A model generated the notes under the pieces. The model ran no database searches. It was given only the letters and a program-made list of their open reading frames with translations, and was not told the origin of the DNA. From Candidatus Eiseniibacteriota bacterium (GTDB lineage Bacteria > Eisenbacteria > RBG-16-71-46 > CAIMUX01 > VGJL01): a stretch of 9,052 nucleotides of DNA. The translations under genes and the position numbers were made by a program. This document shows positions 1 through 6,696 of the stretch, piece by piece (positions within the stretch are counted from its first letter, which is position 1; each line of letters starts with the position of its first letter). The stretch is from positions 1 through 9,052 of the forward strand of contig WJJW01000294.1 of NCBI GenBank assembly GCA_014729455.1, written 5' to 3'.

Positions 1-1
1 G

Positions 2-1324
2 GTCTGGCGCGATCGGAGCCCCTCCTGGAGCCCGGACGGCCGGGAGATCCTCTTCAGTTCGGATCGCGACGGGATCATCGGGATCTACACGGTCGATCTC
101 GAGGGGAACGGGGGCAAGCTCCTCTCGGGGCTCGAAGCGCTGCTCGACCCACGGATCTCCTCAGACGGGACGAAGCTCTACTTCTCGTGTTTCAAGCAGG
201 GGCAGTTTCGAATCCACATGGTTCCCATGCCGGTCCGCGAAGAGAAGACGAAGCTCGCCGCCGCACCGGCCGACTCGCTGCCGCCTTGGAGCTGGAGGGG
301 CGCGGACGGTCGGATCCCGATCCGGGAGGGACGCTACCGGTCGCGGCTCTCCCTCGAGATCGCGCAGGGGGCGGTCGCGCTCGATCCGAACTTCCGCGGC
401 GGGCAAGGCGTGCAGGCGTTGCTCGCCGACATGATGAGCAACCACCTGCTCTTCCTGCAGCTCGGCAACGCCACGTTCAGCACCGACGACTTCGTCCGGA
501 ACTTCTCGGTGGGCGCCAGCTACGTCAACCAGTCGCGTCGGCTGAACTACGGAGTCTCCGCATTCCATTTCGTCGGTGACTACCTCGACGAGCAAGGCCT
601 TCCGTATCATGACCGCCGCGCCGGCGCATCGGCGATCCTGATCTACCCGATCTCCAAGTTCCAGCGCGTCGAGCTGATCAACGGGGTCGCGTACGCGGAG
701 ACCGAACGGATCTCGACCGGCTTCGAGCGCAAGGGGGCGGTCGCCCAGCACAGCGCCGCCTGGATCCACGACACCTCGCTCTGGCTGCCGACCGGTCCGA
801 TCGACGGACACCGGATGAACCTGACCGTCGGGGCGACCCTCGACCTCAAGAAGGGCCAGTCGGAGAGCCTGCTCTTGATCGGGGACTATCGCCGCTACCT
901 CCGCCTCGGCACCCGCAGCGCGTACGCGATCCGGGTTCAGGGGCTCTACAGCCAGGGACCGAACCCGCGGACGTTCTTCCTCGGAGGATCGCTCAGCCTC
1001 CGCGGCTACCAGCGACGGGCGTTCGAAGGGGAACGGAGCCTGCTCGTCAACCAGGAAGTCCGCTTTCCGCTGGTGAAGCGGTGGATGTTCCATCTCCCGA
1101 TGGGACCGCTCGAGTTCCCGTCGATCCAGGGCGCGTTCTTCTTCGACGCCGGCCGCGCGTGGGACGGCGATTCGATCCCACGGCTGGCGGGGAGCTTCGG
1201 AGGGAGCATGCGGATGGGGCTGGGCGGGATCCTCGTTCTCCGGCTCGACCTGGCGCGGCGGACCGATTTCCGCACTCTGGGCGATCGCAACCACTGGGAC
1301 TTCTTCATCGGATGGAACTACTGA
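2..1324 (+). CDS. TolB-type propeller / BamA-type (Omp85) outer-membrane barrel fusion, 5'-truncated
   Basis: The reading frame is open from base 2 to the TGA at 1322-1324 (440 residues visible), and its start lies upstream of the window. Residues 6-40 and 51-79 are two PD40/WD40-like blades of the TolB type (SPSWSPDGREILFSSD, then ISSDGTKLYF). A linker follows, then a segment with GGQGVQALLADMMSNH (133-148) that resembles the opening of surface-antigen barrels attached to such propellers. The remainder is alternating beta strands. It carries the BamA/TamA L6-loop signature GGSLSLRGY (328-336), a late strand FFFDAGRAWDG, and an aromatic C-terminus (DFFIGWNY), as expected of a BAM-inserted barrel. 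Known family members of this layout are large outer-membrane proteins of unknown substrate. I infer a periplasmic propeller coupled to an outer-membrane pore or assembly barrel. The internal ATG at 218 falls inside a blade and is not the start. It overlaps the next gene by one base. Confidence 0.86.
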   Translation, partial: VWRDRSPSWSPDGREILFSSDRDGIIGIYTVDLEGNGGKLLSGLEALLDPRISSDGTKLYFSCFKQGQFRIHMVPMPVREEKTKLAAAPADSLPPWSWRGADGRIPIREGRYRSRLSLEIAQGAVALDPNFRGGQGVQALLADMMSNHLLFLQLGNATFSTDDFVRNFSVGASYVNQSRRLNYGVSAFHFVGDYLDEQGLPYHDRRAGASAILIYPISKFQRVELINGVAYAETERISTGFERKGAVAQHSAAWIHDTSLWLPTGPIDGHRMNLTVGATLDLKKGQSESLLLIGDYRRYLRLGTRSAYAIRVQGLYSQGPNPRTFFLGGSLSLRGYQRRAFEGERSLLVNQEVRFPLVKRWMFHLPMGPLEFPSIQGAFFFDAGRAWDGDSIPRLAGSFGGSMRMGLGGILVLRLDLARRTDFRTLGDRNHWDFFIGWNY

Positions 1325-2373
1325 TGCCGCCGCGTCGCCGCTGCCTCGCCTGGTTCGTCGCCGCCGTTCTGGTCGGCGCCGTCGCCTCCTCGGGCGGGGC
1401 GCAGGTCCCTCGGGCGCTCTGGGAGGATCGCCTCGTCAAGGCCCCCGCCGTCGCGCCGGTGATCTCGGGCGACACGCTGTGGGTGGTCGGGACCGACCGG
1501 AAGATCCAGTCCCACGACGCCCGCACCGGGGACCGGCACTGGCGACGGACGCTTTCGGCCCACGTCGCTCTTCCGGTCTCCCCGGGACCGGACGACCTGT
1601 TGCTCGCGCTCGGGATCCCGGAGCCGGCGATCGTCCGTCTCGACCGATCCGACGGCCGGGAGATCTGGAGCGAGCGGATGCCCCGGACCCCGGTCGGGAT
1701 CGCGCGCGGCGAGAGCCTCGTCTTCGTCGCTGCGGGCGATCGCGTGGAGGCGCACCGGCTGGAGGATGGAAGCCCGCGCTGGGTCCGCGATCTGCGGGTT
1801 CCGCTGACCGGACTGGCGGTGGCCGGATCCAGCCTCGTCGTGCTGGGCCGGCACGACTCGCTGTGGTGTCTCGAGAGCGCGGGAGGCGGAAACCTCTGGG
1901 TGGAGCCGGTCGAGGGGACGCATCCGTCCCCGCCGGTGCGGGCGGACACGCTGATCCTCCGCCTGACCTACGAGGGGCGGCTCGTGCGCCACGACCTCGA
2001 GACCGGCATCCTCGTGGACCGCACCCGGGTGGCGCGGCTGCAGATCCGTCCTCCGGCGGTCGCGATGGGGCAGATCGCCACCGCTGCGGTCGGCGGAGCG
2101 GTGGAGATCTTCGACTTCCCGTCATTGCAGCGGCAGTGGATCGACCGGAGGCAGGACACGATCGCCGCCGGGGCGAGCGCGTGGGCGGGCTGGTGGATCG
2201 TCCCGACGCTGACGGGGCGTGTGTTCGCCATCACGCGGGATCGCGGCGTGACCGCCTGGAGCCTGACGTTCCAGGAGCCGCTCAGCCTCCCGCCGGCGAC
2301 GACGCCCGACCTGCTCGGCCTGATCAACGACCGGGGGCGGATCGTGGTCTACACGCTGGAGGAATCGATGTGA
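1324..2373 (+). CDS. Secreted PQQ-type eight-repeat beta-propeller, BamB-like
   Basis: 349 residues. The ATG at 1324 overlaps the upstream stop (TGATG). An in-frame ATG at 1312 is possible, but the later one gives a compact signal peptide: PPRRR, a hydrophobic stretch at 8-23, and likely cleavage near SGGA|Q (26/27). The mature protein shows a PQQ-type blade motif (D..tG...W and degenerate forms) at about 61, 103, 141, 180, 220, 260, 300 and 340. That is eight repeats about 40 residues apart. The clearest are SHDARTGDRHW, VRLDRSDGREIW and AHRLEDGSPRW. BamB, the outer-membrane assembly lipoprotein, is also an eight-bladed propeller, but this protein has no lipobox Cys at the signal-peptide end and would be soluble in the periplasm. 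No quinoprotein dehydrogenase features are seen. A scaffold role beside the upstream barrel protein is inference. Other PQQ-repeat families with unrelated roles remain possible. Confidence 0.85.
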   Translation: MPPRRRCLAWFVAAVLVGAVASSGGAQVPRALWEDRLVKAPAVAPVISGDTLWVVGTDRKIQSHDARTGDRHWRRTLSAHVALPVSPGPDDLLLALGIPEPAIVRLDRSDGREIWSERMPRTPVGIARGESLVFVAAGDRVEAHRLEDGSPRWVRDLRVPLTGLAVAGSSLVVLGRHDSLWCLESAGGGNLWVEPVEGTHPSPPVRADTLILRLTYEGRLVRHDLETGILVDRTRVARLQIRPPAVAMGQIATAAVGGAVEIFDFPSLQRQWIDRRQDTIAAGASAWAGWWIVPTLTGRVFAITRDRGVTAWSLTFQEPLSLPPATTPDLLGLINDRGRIVVYTLEESM

Positions 2374-3167
2374 GTCGGCGCATCCCGGGGTTCGTGCTGG
2401 TCCTGGCGCTGGGGACGGGGCTGCTCGCCGGTCCCGCCGCCGCGGCCGAGCTGTTCATCAGCTCCAGGCCGTCCGGCATGGCGACGTGGGCGAATGACCG
2501 GCTCCTGGGCCGGACGCCGGTCTGGACGACCCTCCCGGAGGGTTGGGTGGTGTTGCGTCTCGTGGAGGGGAACGACTCGCTCTATCGGCCCCCCGCGGTC
2601 GACACCCTGCTCCACCTCGCCGCGCGCGAGACGCTGAGCGTGCACTTCCGGGTCGGGCCGCGGGTGACGGTGCGGACCGAGCCGTTCGGGATCCCGTTGC
2701 TCCGGGACGGCGCGCGGATCGGAGAGACGCCGGTCGACCTGCGGCTCTCCCCCGAGGGGGGCGATCGCCTCAAACTGCTGGCACCGGGCGGGCCGGTGGA
2801 GGTCCCGACGGATACCTTGCGCGCGCGTGGGAGCTGGACCTGGAGGGGGGAGGTGCTCCGCATCCCCTCCTACACGCCGCGCGAGCGGCCGCTCTGGCGG
2901 AAGGTGGGACGCTATGTGCTTCCGGGGGTCGCCGCCGCGCTTCTCGCCGGCGGGATCCTGGTGGAGGACTCGGCCGATCGGGCCTACGACCGCTACCGCC
3001 ACAGCGTCGATCCGGAGGAGATCGAACGGCACTACGACGCGGCCCGAACACGCGACAACTGGGCGGCGGCCCTCTGGGTCGGAGCGGAGGTATCCCTCGC
3101 TTCGGCGGTGCTCGCCTGGATTCTCCCGGAGCAGAGGGGCGGGGGCGCGCAGGGGAGGAAGCGATGA
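2370..3167 (+). CDS. Secreted PEGA-domain protein with C-terminal membrane hairpin
   Basis: 265 residues, starting at GTG 2370 with a clear Shine-Dalgarno GGAGGA at 2358-2363 (6-base spacer) and a 4-base GTGA overlap with the previous gene. Residues 1-26 form a signal peptide (SRRIPGF, hydrophobic core, cleavage near PAAAA|E). Two PEGA-like modules follow. Residues 28-66 hold SSRPSGMATWANDRLLGRTP, and 99-137 hold VRTEPFGIPLLRDGARIGETP; both follow the family pattern of a small beta domain with a G.TP turn. The C-terminal third has two hydrophobic helices (about 182-198 and 232-252) separated by a charged segment rich in Tyr and Asp (ADRAYDRYRHSVDPEEIE). PEGA domains are usually extracytoplasmic and associated with the envelope or S-layer; no enzyme activity is known for them. 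The hairpin suggests inner-membrane anchoring with the PEGA part in the periplasm. The exact role is unknown. Confidence 0.8.
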   Translation: MSRRIPGFVLVLALGTGLLAGPAAAAELFISSRPSGMATWANDRLLGRTPVWTTLPEGWVVLRLVEGNDSLYRPPAVDTLLHLAARETLSVHFRVGPRVTVRTEPFGIPLLRDGARIGETPVDLRLSPEGGDRLKLLAPGGPVEVPTDTLRARGSWTWRGEVLRIPSYTPRERPLWRKVGRYVLPGVAAALLAGGILVEDSADRAYDRYRHSVDPEEIERHYDAARTRDNWAAALWVGAEVSLASAVLAWILPEQRGGGAQGRKR

Positions 3168-4405
3168 CCGGACGATGGTTCCTCGTTCCGATCGCCGGCG
3201 TGGTTCTCCTGTTCGCGGGTTGCGAGAGCCGCGAGCGGAGCAACCCGTTCGACCCGAAGAACCCGGACACGGAGGGGACCCCGACGGTGCTGGACGCCCA
3301 GGCCGGAAGCGGCCGGGTCGATCTCGAGTGGGACCTGTCCGACCTCGAGGATCTCCTCGCGGTCCGGATCCAGCGTCGGTACCGGGAGGACGTGATCAAG
3401 GATCTCACGCCCGGCGGCCTCGACCCCTCGGAGCGGTCGTACGAGGATGGGAGCGCGCAGAACGGGGTCCGCTACGAGTATCGTCTCGAGCTGGAGCTCT
3501 ACAGCGGAGTCCGCCCGGTGACCGCTTGGGACGCGGCGACGCCGGGAACCGCCGTGGCCTGGTTGGCCGACAGCGATGGCGGCGGTCTGGCCCGCCTCAC
3601 GCCGGATGCGCGTGACGTGACGGCGCGCTTCGGGACCGGTCTCTGGTTCCTCGACGTCGCGATCGACACGTCCGCCTGGCGCGTCTGGACGGTCGACTAC
3701 CTCGGGGGGAAGGTCTACCGGCTCGAGATGGACGGCCGGCTGTCCGCCGAGTACCCCCTCTCGGGAGCCCGCGCGGTCGCGGTCGACGCCGGCGGAGGGA
3801 GCGTCTGGGTCGGCTCGTTCGACCTCGGCCGGGTCGAGCGCTGGTCCACCACCGGGGCCTTCCTCTGGGCCGACTCCGCCGCGGGGTTCGTGGAGGCGCT
3901 GCTCCCTTCCCCGATCGGCGGGGCCTGGGCCTGCAACCGCTACGGGAACCTCTATCTGTACCAGGAGAACGAGCGGTTGATCGAAATGGAAGGCTTCGAA
4001 CGACCGGTCGCCCTGGCGGCCGCGTCGGCCGGCGAGATCCTCCTCCTGGAACGGGAGGGCCGACGGGTGCGCCGGTTCGACCTCTACGGGATCCCGACCG
4101 GCACGAGCCTCCAGGTGCTGAACGATCCCGTGGACGTCTGCGGCGACGGCGCGCGAGGCGCGTGGGTCGCCGATCCGGGTCGGGGGGGGCTGGTCCATCT
4201 GTCCGGGGAACGGCTCCGAGAGGATCGGTTCGTCCCGCATCCCGCGCCGCTCGGGGTGACCTGGGATCCGGTCGATTCGCTCCTCTGGGTGGCCGGCAAC
4301 GGGCGGGTGGAGATCCGAAACGCGGAAGGGGAATTCGTCTCCGGAACCGCGGTCGGGGTGCGACCGATCAAGGCGGCCGTGGCCCACCTGGCGGCGTCGC
4401 GGTGA
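3164..4405 (+). CDS. Outer-envelope lipoprotein: Fn3-like domain plus NHL-like beta-propeller
   Basis: 413 residues. ATG 3164 lies in an ATGA overlap with the PEGA gene, and a strong GGAGGAA at 3154-3160 sits just upstream. The N-terminus is a lipoprotein signal ending FAGC, with Cys20 as the lipidation site; residue -3 is Phe, not the usual Leu. Residue +2 is Glu, not Asp, so under E. coli-type Lol rules it would go to the outer membrane. RSNPFDPKNPDTEG (25-38) follows, a post-lipobox stretch I associate with surface lipoproteins of uncultured diderm lineages. Residues 39-127 look like one fibronectin type III domain (VDLEW, then a RYEYRLELEL strand). Residues 130-410 hold degenerate NHL/SMP-30-like blades with repeated W-V/D turns (RVWTVDYLGGKVYRLEMDG, SVWVGSFDLGRVERWSTTG, GAWVADPGRGGLVHL, LLWVAGNGRVEI). 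It is probably a binding or scaffold protein. The ligand is unknown. Confidence 0.82.
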   Translation: MTGRWFLVPIAGVVLLFAGCESRERSNPFDPKNPDTEGTPTVLDAQAGSGRVDLEWDLSDLEDLLAVRIQRRYREDVIKDLTPGGLDPSERSYEDGSAQNGVRYEYRLELELYSGVRPVTAWDAATPGTAVAWLADSDGGGLARLTPDARDVTARFGTGLWFLDVAIDTSAWRVWTVDYLGGKVYRLEMDGRLSAEYPLSGARAVAVDAGGGSVWVGSFDLGRVERWSTTGAFLWADSAAGFVEALLPSPIGGAWACNRYGNLYLYQENERLIEMEGFERPVALAAASAGEILLLEREGRRVRRFDLYGIPTGTSLQVLNDPVDVCGDGARGAWVADPGRGGLVHLSGERLREDRFVPHPAPLGVTWDPVDSLLWVAGNGRVEIRNAEGEFVSGTAVGVRPIKAAVAHLAASR

Positions 4406-5268
4406 TCTTCTACCTCCAGGGGGGGTACGTTCCACAGGAGGAAGCACGGGTCTCCGTCCTCGATCGCGGGTTCCTCTTCGGCGATTCGATCTACGAGGCG
4501 ATCCGGTCGGTGGACGGGAAGCCGGTCTTCTACCGGGATCATCTGGCGCGGCTGCATCACTCCGCGGAGCTCCTCGGGTTCGATCTCACGGGGGGGACCC
4601 CCGACCTCCGCGCGATCATGCGCGAGCTGCTCCGCCGCAACGGAATCGAGGATTCGCGGATGCGGATCGTCGTGACCCGGGGGACCGGGGGGCGCGATCA
4701 GATCAGCGGATTCACGCCGACCTGGGTCGTCACCATCGAGCCGTTCGCCACGCTGCCGGACGAGGAGTACGAGCGCGGCGTGGCGGCGGTGCTGGTCTCG
4801 GTCGCGCGCACGGGGGTGGCGAGCCTCAATCCGGAAATCAAATCGAGCAACCTGCTCAACAACATCCTGGCCCGCCAGGAGGCGGTCCGCAAGGGAGCGG
4901 CCGAGGGGGTGATGCTGAACCCGGACGGGCTCCTCGCCGAGGGGGCGTACAGCAACCTCTTCTGGGTCGACGCTGCCGGGATCCTGCGGACCCCCTCGCT
5001 CGAGGTCGGGATCCTCCCCGGCGTCACGCGCCAGAAGGTGATCGTGGCGGCGCGCGCCGCGGGCCTCGCGGTCGCGGAGGACACTGCCGGGCCCGAAGCG
5101 CTGGAGTCGGCGCGGGAGATCCTGCTGACGAGCACCTCCTGGGAGGTGATCCCCGTGACCCGCTGGAACGGAGCGGTGGTCGGCTCCGGGCGCAGAGGCG
5201 AGATCGCCGCGATGCTGCGCGACCGCTTGCGCGCGCTCTACCACGAAGACGAGGAGGACGACGCATGA
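4402..5268 (+). CDS. Class IV PLP aminotransferase (D-amino-acid / branched-chain type)
   Basis: 288 residues, starting at GTG 4402 in a GTGA overlap with the lipoprotein gene. This start gives the normal family N-terminus (MIFYLQGGYVPQEEARVSVLDRGFLFGD). It should transfer amino groups between an amino acid and a 2-oxo acid in the cytoplasm with PLP. Visible fold-type IV features are DRGFLFGDSIYE (21-32), the PLP lysine Lys147 in PEIKSSNLLNN, Glu180 in LLAEGAYSNLFWV, and the late turn GILPGVTR (203-210). Length is typical. From memory of Bacillus D-amino-acid transaminase, Tyr31 and Arg98 of the substrate carboxylate site appear conserved, while the usual His100 is Gln (RGTGGRDQ, 93-100). That leans towards D-amino-acid transaminase with altered specificity. 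IlvE-type and PabC-type (4-amino-4-deoxychorismate lyase) activities cannot be excluded. No Shine-Dalgarno is obvious, so translational coupling is likely. No gene symbol is assigned because substrate is uncertain. Confidence 0.9.
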   Translation: MIFYLQGGYVPQEEARVSVLDRGFLFGDSIYEAIRSVDGKPVFYRDHLARLHHSAELLGFDLTGGTPDLRAIMRELLRRNGIEDSRMRIVVTRGTGGRDQISGFTPTWVVTIEPFATLPDEEYERGVAAVLVSVARTGVASLNPEIKSSNLLNNILARQEAVRKGAAEGVMLNPDGLLAEGAYSNLFWVDAAGILRTPSLEVGILPGVTRQKVIVAARAAGLAVAEDTAGPEALESAREILLTSTSWEVIPVTRWNGAVVGSGRRGEIAAMLRDRLRALYHEDEEDDA

Positions 5269-6299
5269 GCGGCCCGATCGATCTACGCAGCGACACCATC
5301 ACCCGACCGACGCCCGAGATGCGTCGCGCGATCGCCGAAGCCGAGGTCGGCGACGACGTGTTCCGGGACGATCCGACCGTCGCGAAGCTGGAGGAGAAGG
5401 TGGCCGCCCTGCTGGGAAAGGAGGCGGCCCTCTTCGTCGCGAGCGGGACCATGGGGAACCAGATCGCCTTGTCGGTCCTCACGCGGCCGGGGGACGAGGT
5501 CCTGCTGGAGGGGGAAAGCCACATCTACCTCTACGAGGCCGGCGCCCCTGCGGCGCTGTCCGGTCTGCAGATCCGGACGATCCCGGGGGTGCGGGGCCTG
5601 GTCGACGCCGAGCGGCTGCGCGCCGCGCTGCGACCGCGCGACGTCCACTATCCGCCGACGACGCTGTTCTGCTTCGAGAACACGCACAATCGGGCGGGCG
5701 GCCGCGTGCTGCCCCTCGAGGAGATGGAAAGGACCGCCGGCGTGGCGCGGGAGGCGGGCCTGGCGCTGCATCTCGACGGCGCGCGGCTCTGGAACGCCGC
5801 GATCGCCTCGGAAACGCCGGAGGCGGCCTACGCCTCCCTCTGCGAGACGGTGTCGGTCTGCTTCTCGAAGGGCCTGGGGGCGCCGGTCGGAAGCGCGCTC
5901 GCCGGCGAGCGGGACCGGATCGAGCGGGCGCGGCAGGTTCGCAAGCGGCTGGGCGGCGGGATGCGCCAGGTCGGAATCCTCGCCGCGGGAGCGCTGCACG
6001 CGATCGAGCACCACCGGGACCGGCTGGCCGACGACCACCGGCGGGCCCGCCGGCTGGCCGAGACGCTCGCGGAGTTGTCCCCCTTCACGCTCGATCCCGA
6101 TTCGGTCGAGACGAACATCGTCGTGATCGGGCTGCGGACCGGTTCGCCTGGCGAATGGTGCGAGAAGCTGGCGACGGAAGGAGTCCGGGTCGTTCCGTTC
6201 GGAGAGCGCGCGATCCGTGCGGTCCTCCACCTCGACGTCGACGACGCCGGCCTCAAGCGCGCGATCGAGGCGTTCGCGCGCTGCGCGCGTGGAGGATGA
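5265..6299 (+). CDS. ltaE: Low-specificity L-threonine aldolase
   Basis: 344 residues, ATG 5265 in an ATGA overlap, with GAGGAGG at 5251-5257 and a 7-base spacer. It cleaves L-threonine or L-allo-threonine to glycine and acetaldehyde with PLP in the cytoplasm. Family landmarks are all present: IDLRSDTITRPTPEMR (5-20), VGDDVFRDDPTV (28-39), the phosphate-cup SGTMGNQ (60-66), ESHIYLYE with the ring-stacking His86, ENTHNRAGGRVLP (138-150), LHLDGARLWNA with PLP-binding Asp171, and the Schiff-base lysine Lys202 in CFSKGLGAPVGS. Near the end, Arg318 in IRAVLHLDV matches the substrate-carboxylate arginine of the family. Length fits E. coli LtaE-type enzymes. It follows the aminotransferase directly and is the last gene of the plus-strand chain. 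Its final 47 bases overlap the tail of the oppositely directed MauE-type gene. Together the last two genes could adjust glycine and D-amino-acid pools, for example for cell wall synthesis; that is inference. Confidence 0.94.
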   Translation: MSGPIDLRSDTITRPTPEMRRAIAEAEVGDDVFRDDPTVAKLEEKVAALLGKEAALFVASGTMGNQIALSVLTRPGDEVLLEGESHIYLYEAGAPAALSGLQIRTIPGVRGLVDAERLRAALRPRDVHYPPTTLFCFENTHNRAGGRVLPLEEMERTAGVAREAGLALHLDGARLWNAAIASETPEAAYASLCETVSVCFSKGLGAPVGSALAGERDRIERARQVRKRLGGGMRQVGILAAGALHAIEHHRDRLADDHRRARRLAETLAELSPFTLDPDSVETNIVVIGLRTGSPGEWCEKLATEGVRVVPFGERAIRAVLHLDVDDAGLKRAIEAFARCARGG

Positions 6300-6696
6300 G
6301 GAGCACGACGGCCGCGGCGAGCAGCGCCACGTTGAACAGCAGGTGCGGAAGGTTCGCCTCGGAGGAGGCGGCCTTCCCGAAGCAGCCGCAATCGATGTCG
6401 AGCCCGCGGGCGATCGCGGACCCGACGCCCGCGGCGAAGGCGGCCGAGAGGCCGGCCAGCACGACCAGCCCGCCGCGGTAGAGGACCCCGAACAGGACGG
6501 CGAGCGCGGCGACCGCCTCCAGCGGGGGGAGCCACAGGGCGAGCGGAGGGATCATCGGCTGCGGCAGCAGACGGAAGTTCCAGATGCTGCGCGCGAACTC
6601 CCACGGTTCGAGGATCTTCGGGATCGCGGCGTACAGGTAGACCCCGGCGAGACCGATCCGGAGGACCCAGCCCAGCAGGCGCCCGCCGCTCACCAT
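6253..6696 (-). CDS. MauE/DoxX-type redox-associated membrane protein
   Basis: 147 residues from the ATG at 6696-6694. GAGGAG (plus-strand bases 6702-6707) lies 5 bases upstream, and a GTG directly after the ATG is an equally spaced alternative. Four hydrophobic helices are visible at about 9-26, 50-71, 76-95 and 117-135. The motif GLDIDCGCFG (98-107; Cys103 and Cys105) between helices 3 and 4 is the hallmark of the MauE branch of the DoxX-like superfamily. MauE is needed for methylamine dehydrogenase maturation and is thought to act in periplasmic disulfide or thiol chemistry. No methylamine dehydrogenase genes are seen here, so the partner is more likely the adjacent DUF1573 and rhodanese-like proteins. 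It overlaps the rhodanese gene by 7 bases (ATGGTGA), suggesting coupled translation, and its 3' end overlaps ltaE tail to tail. Confidence 0.85.
   Translation of the reverse strand: MVSGGRLLGWVLRIGLAGVYLYAAIPKILEPWEFARSIWNFRLLPQPMIPPLALWLPPLEAVAALAVLFGVLYRGGLVVLAGLSAAFAAGVGSAIARGLDIDCGCFGKAASSEANLPHLLFNVALLAAAVVLLILHARSARTPRSRA
6275..6289. other. GC-only hairpin in the convergent gene overlap
   Basis: CGCGCG (6275-6280) and CGCGCG (6284-6289) can pair around a 3-base CTG loop. It sits inside the 47-base tail-to-tail overlap of ltaE and the MauE-type gene. There is no U-tract on either strand, so it is not a standard intrinsic terminator. It may only reflect codon bias in Arg/Ala codons. Confidence 0.3.

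Noticed and set aside
161..1294. Long minus-strand open frame of 377 codons opposite the barrel gene
   Set aside because: It is a GC-bias shadow: low-complexity, Arg/Glu/Pro/Val-rich product with no domain, while the plus strand shows clear TolB and Omp85 motifs.
1479..2369. In-frame upstream extension of the PEGA gene
   Set aside because: It lies out of frame inside the PQQ propeller gene and is compositionally abnormal; the GTG at 2370 has an SD and a signal peptide.
3032..4447. Long minus-strand open frame of 471 codons opposite the lipoprotein gene
   Set aside because: The product is Arg/Asp/Pro-rich without any recognisable motif; the plus strand carries a lipobox, Fn3 and propeller.
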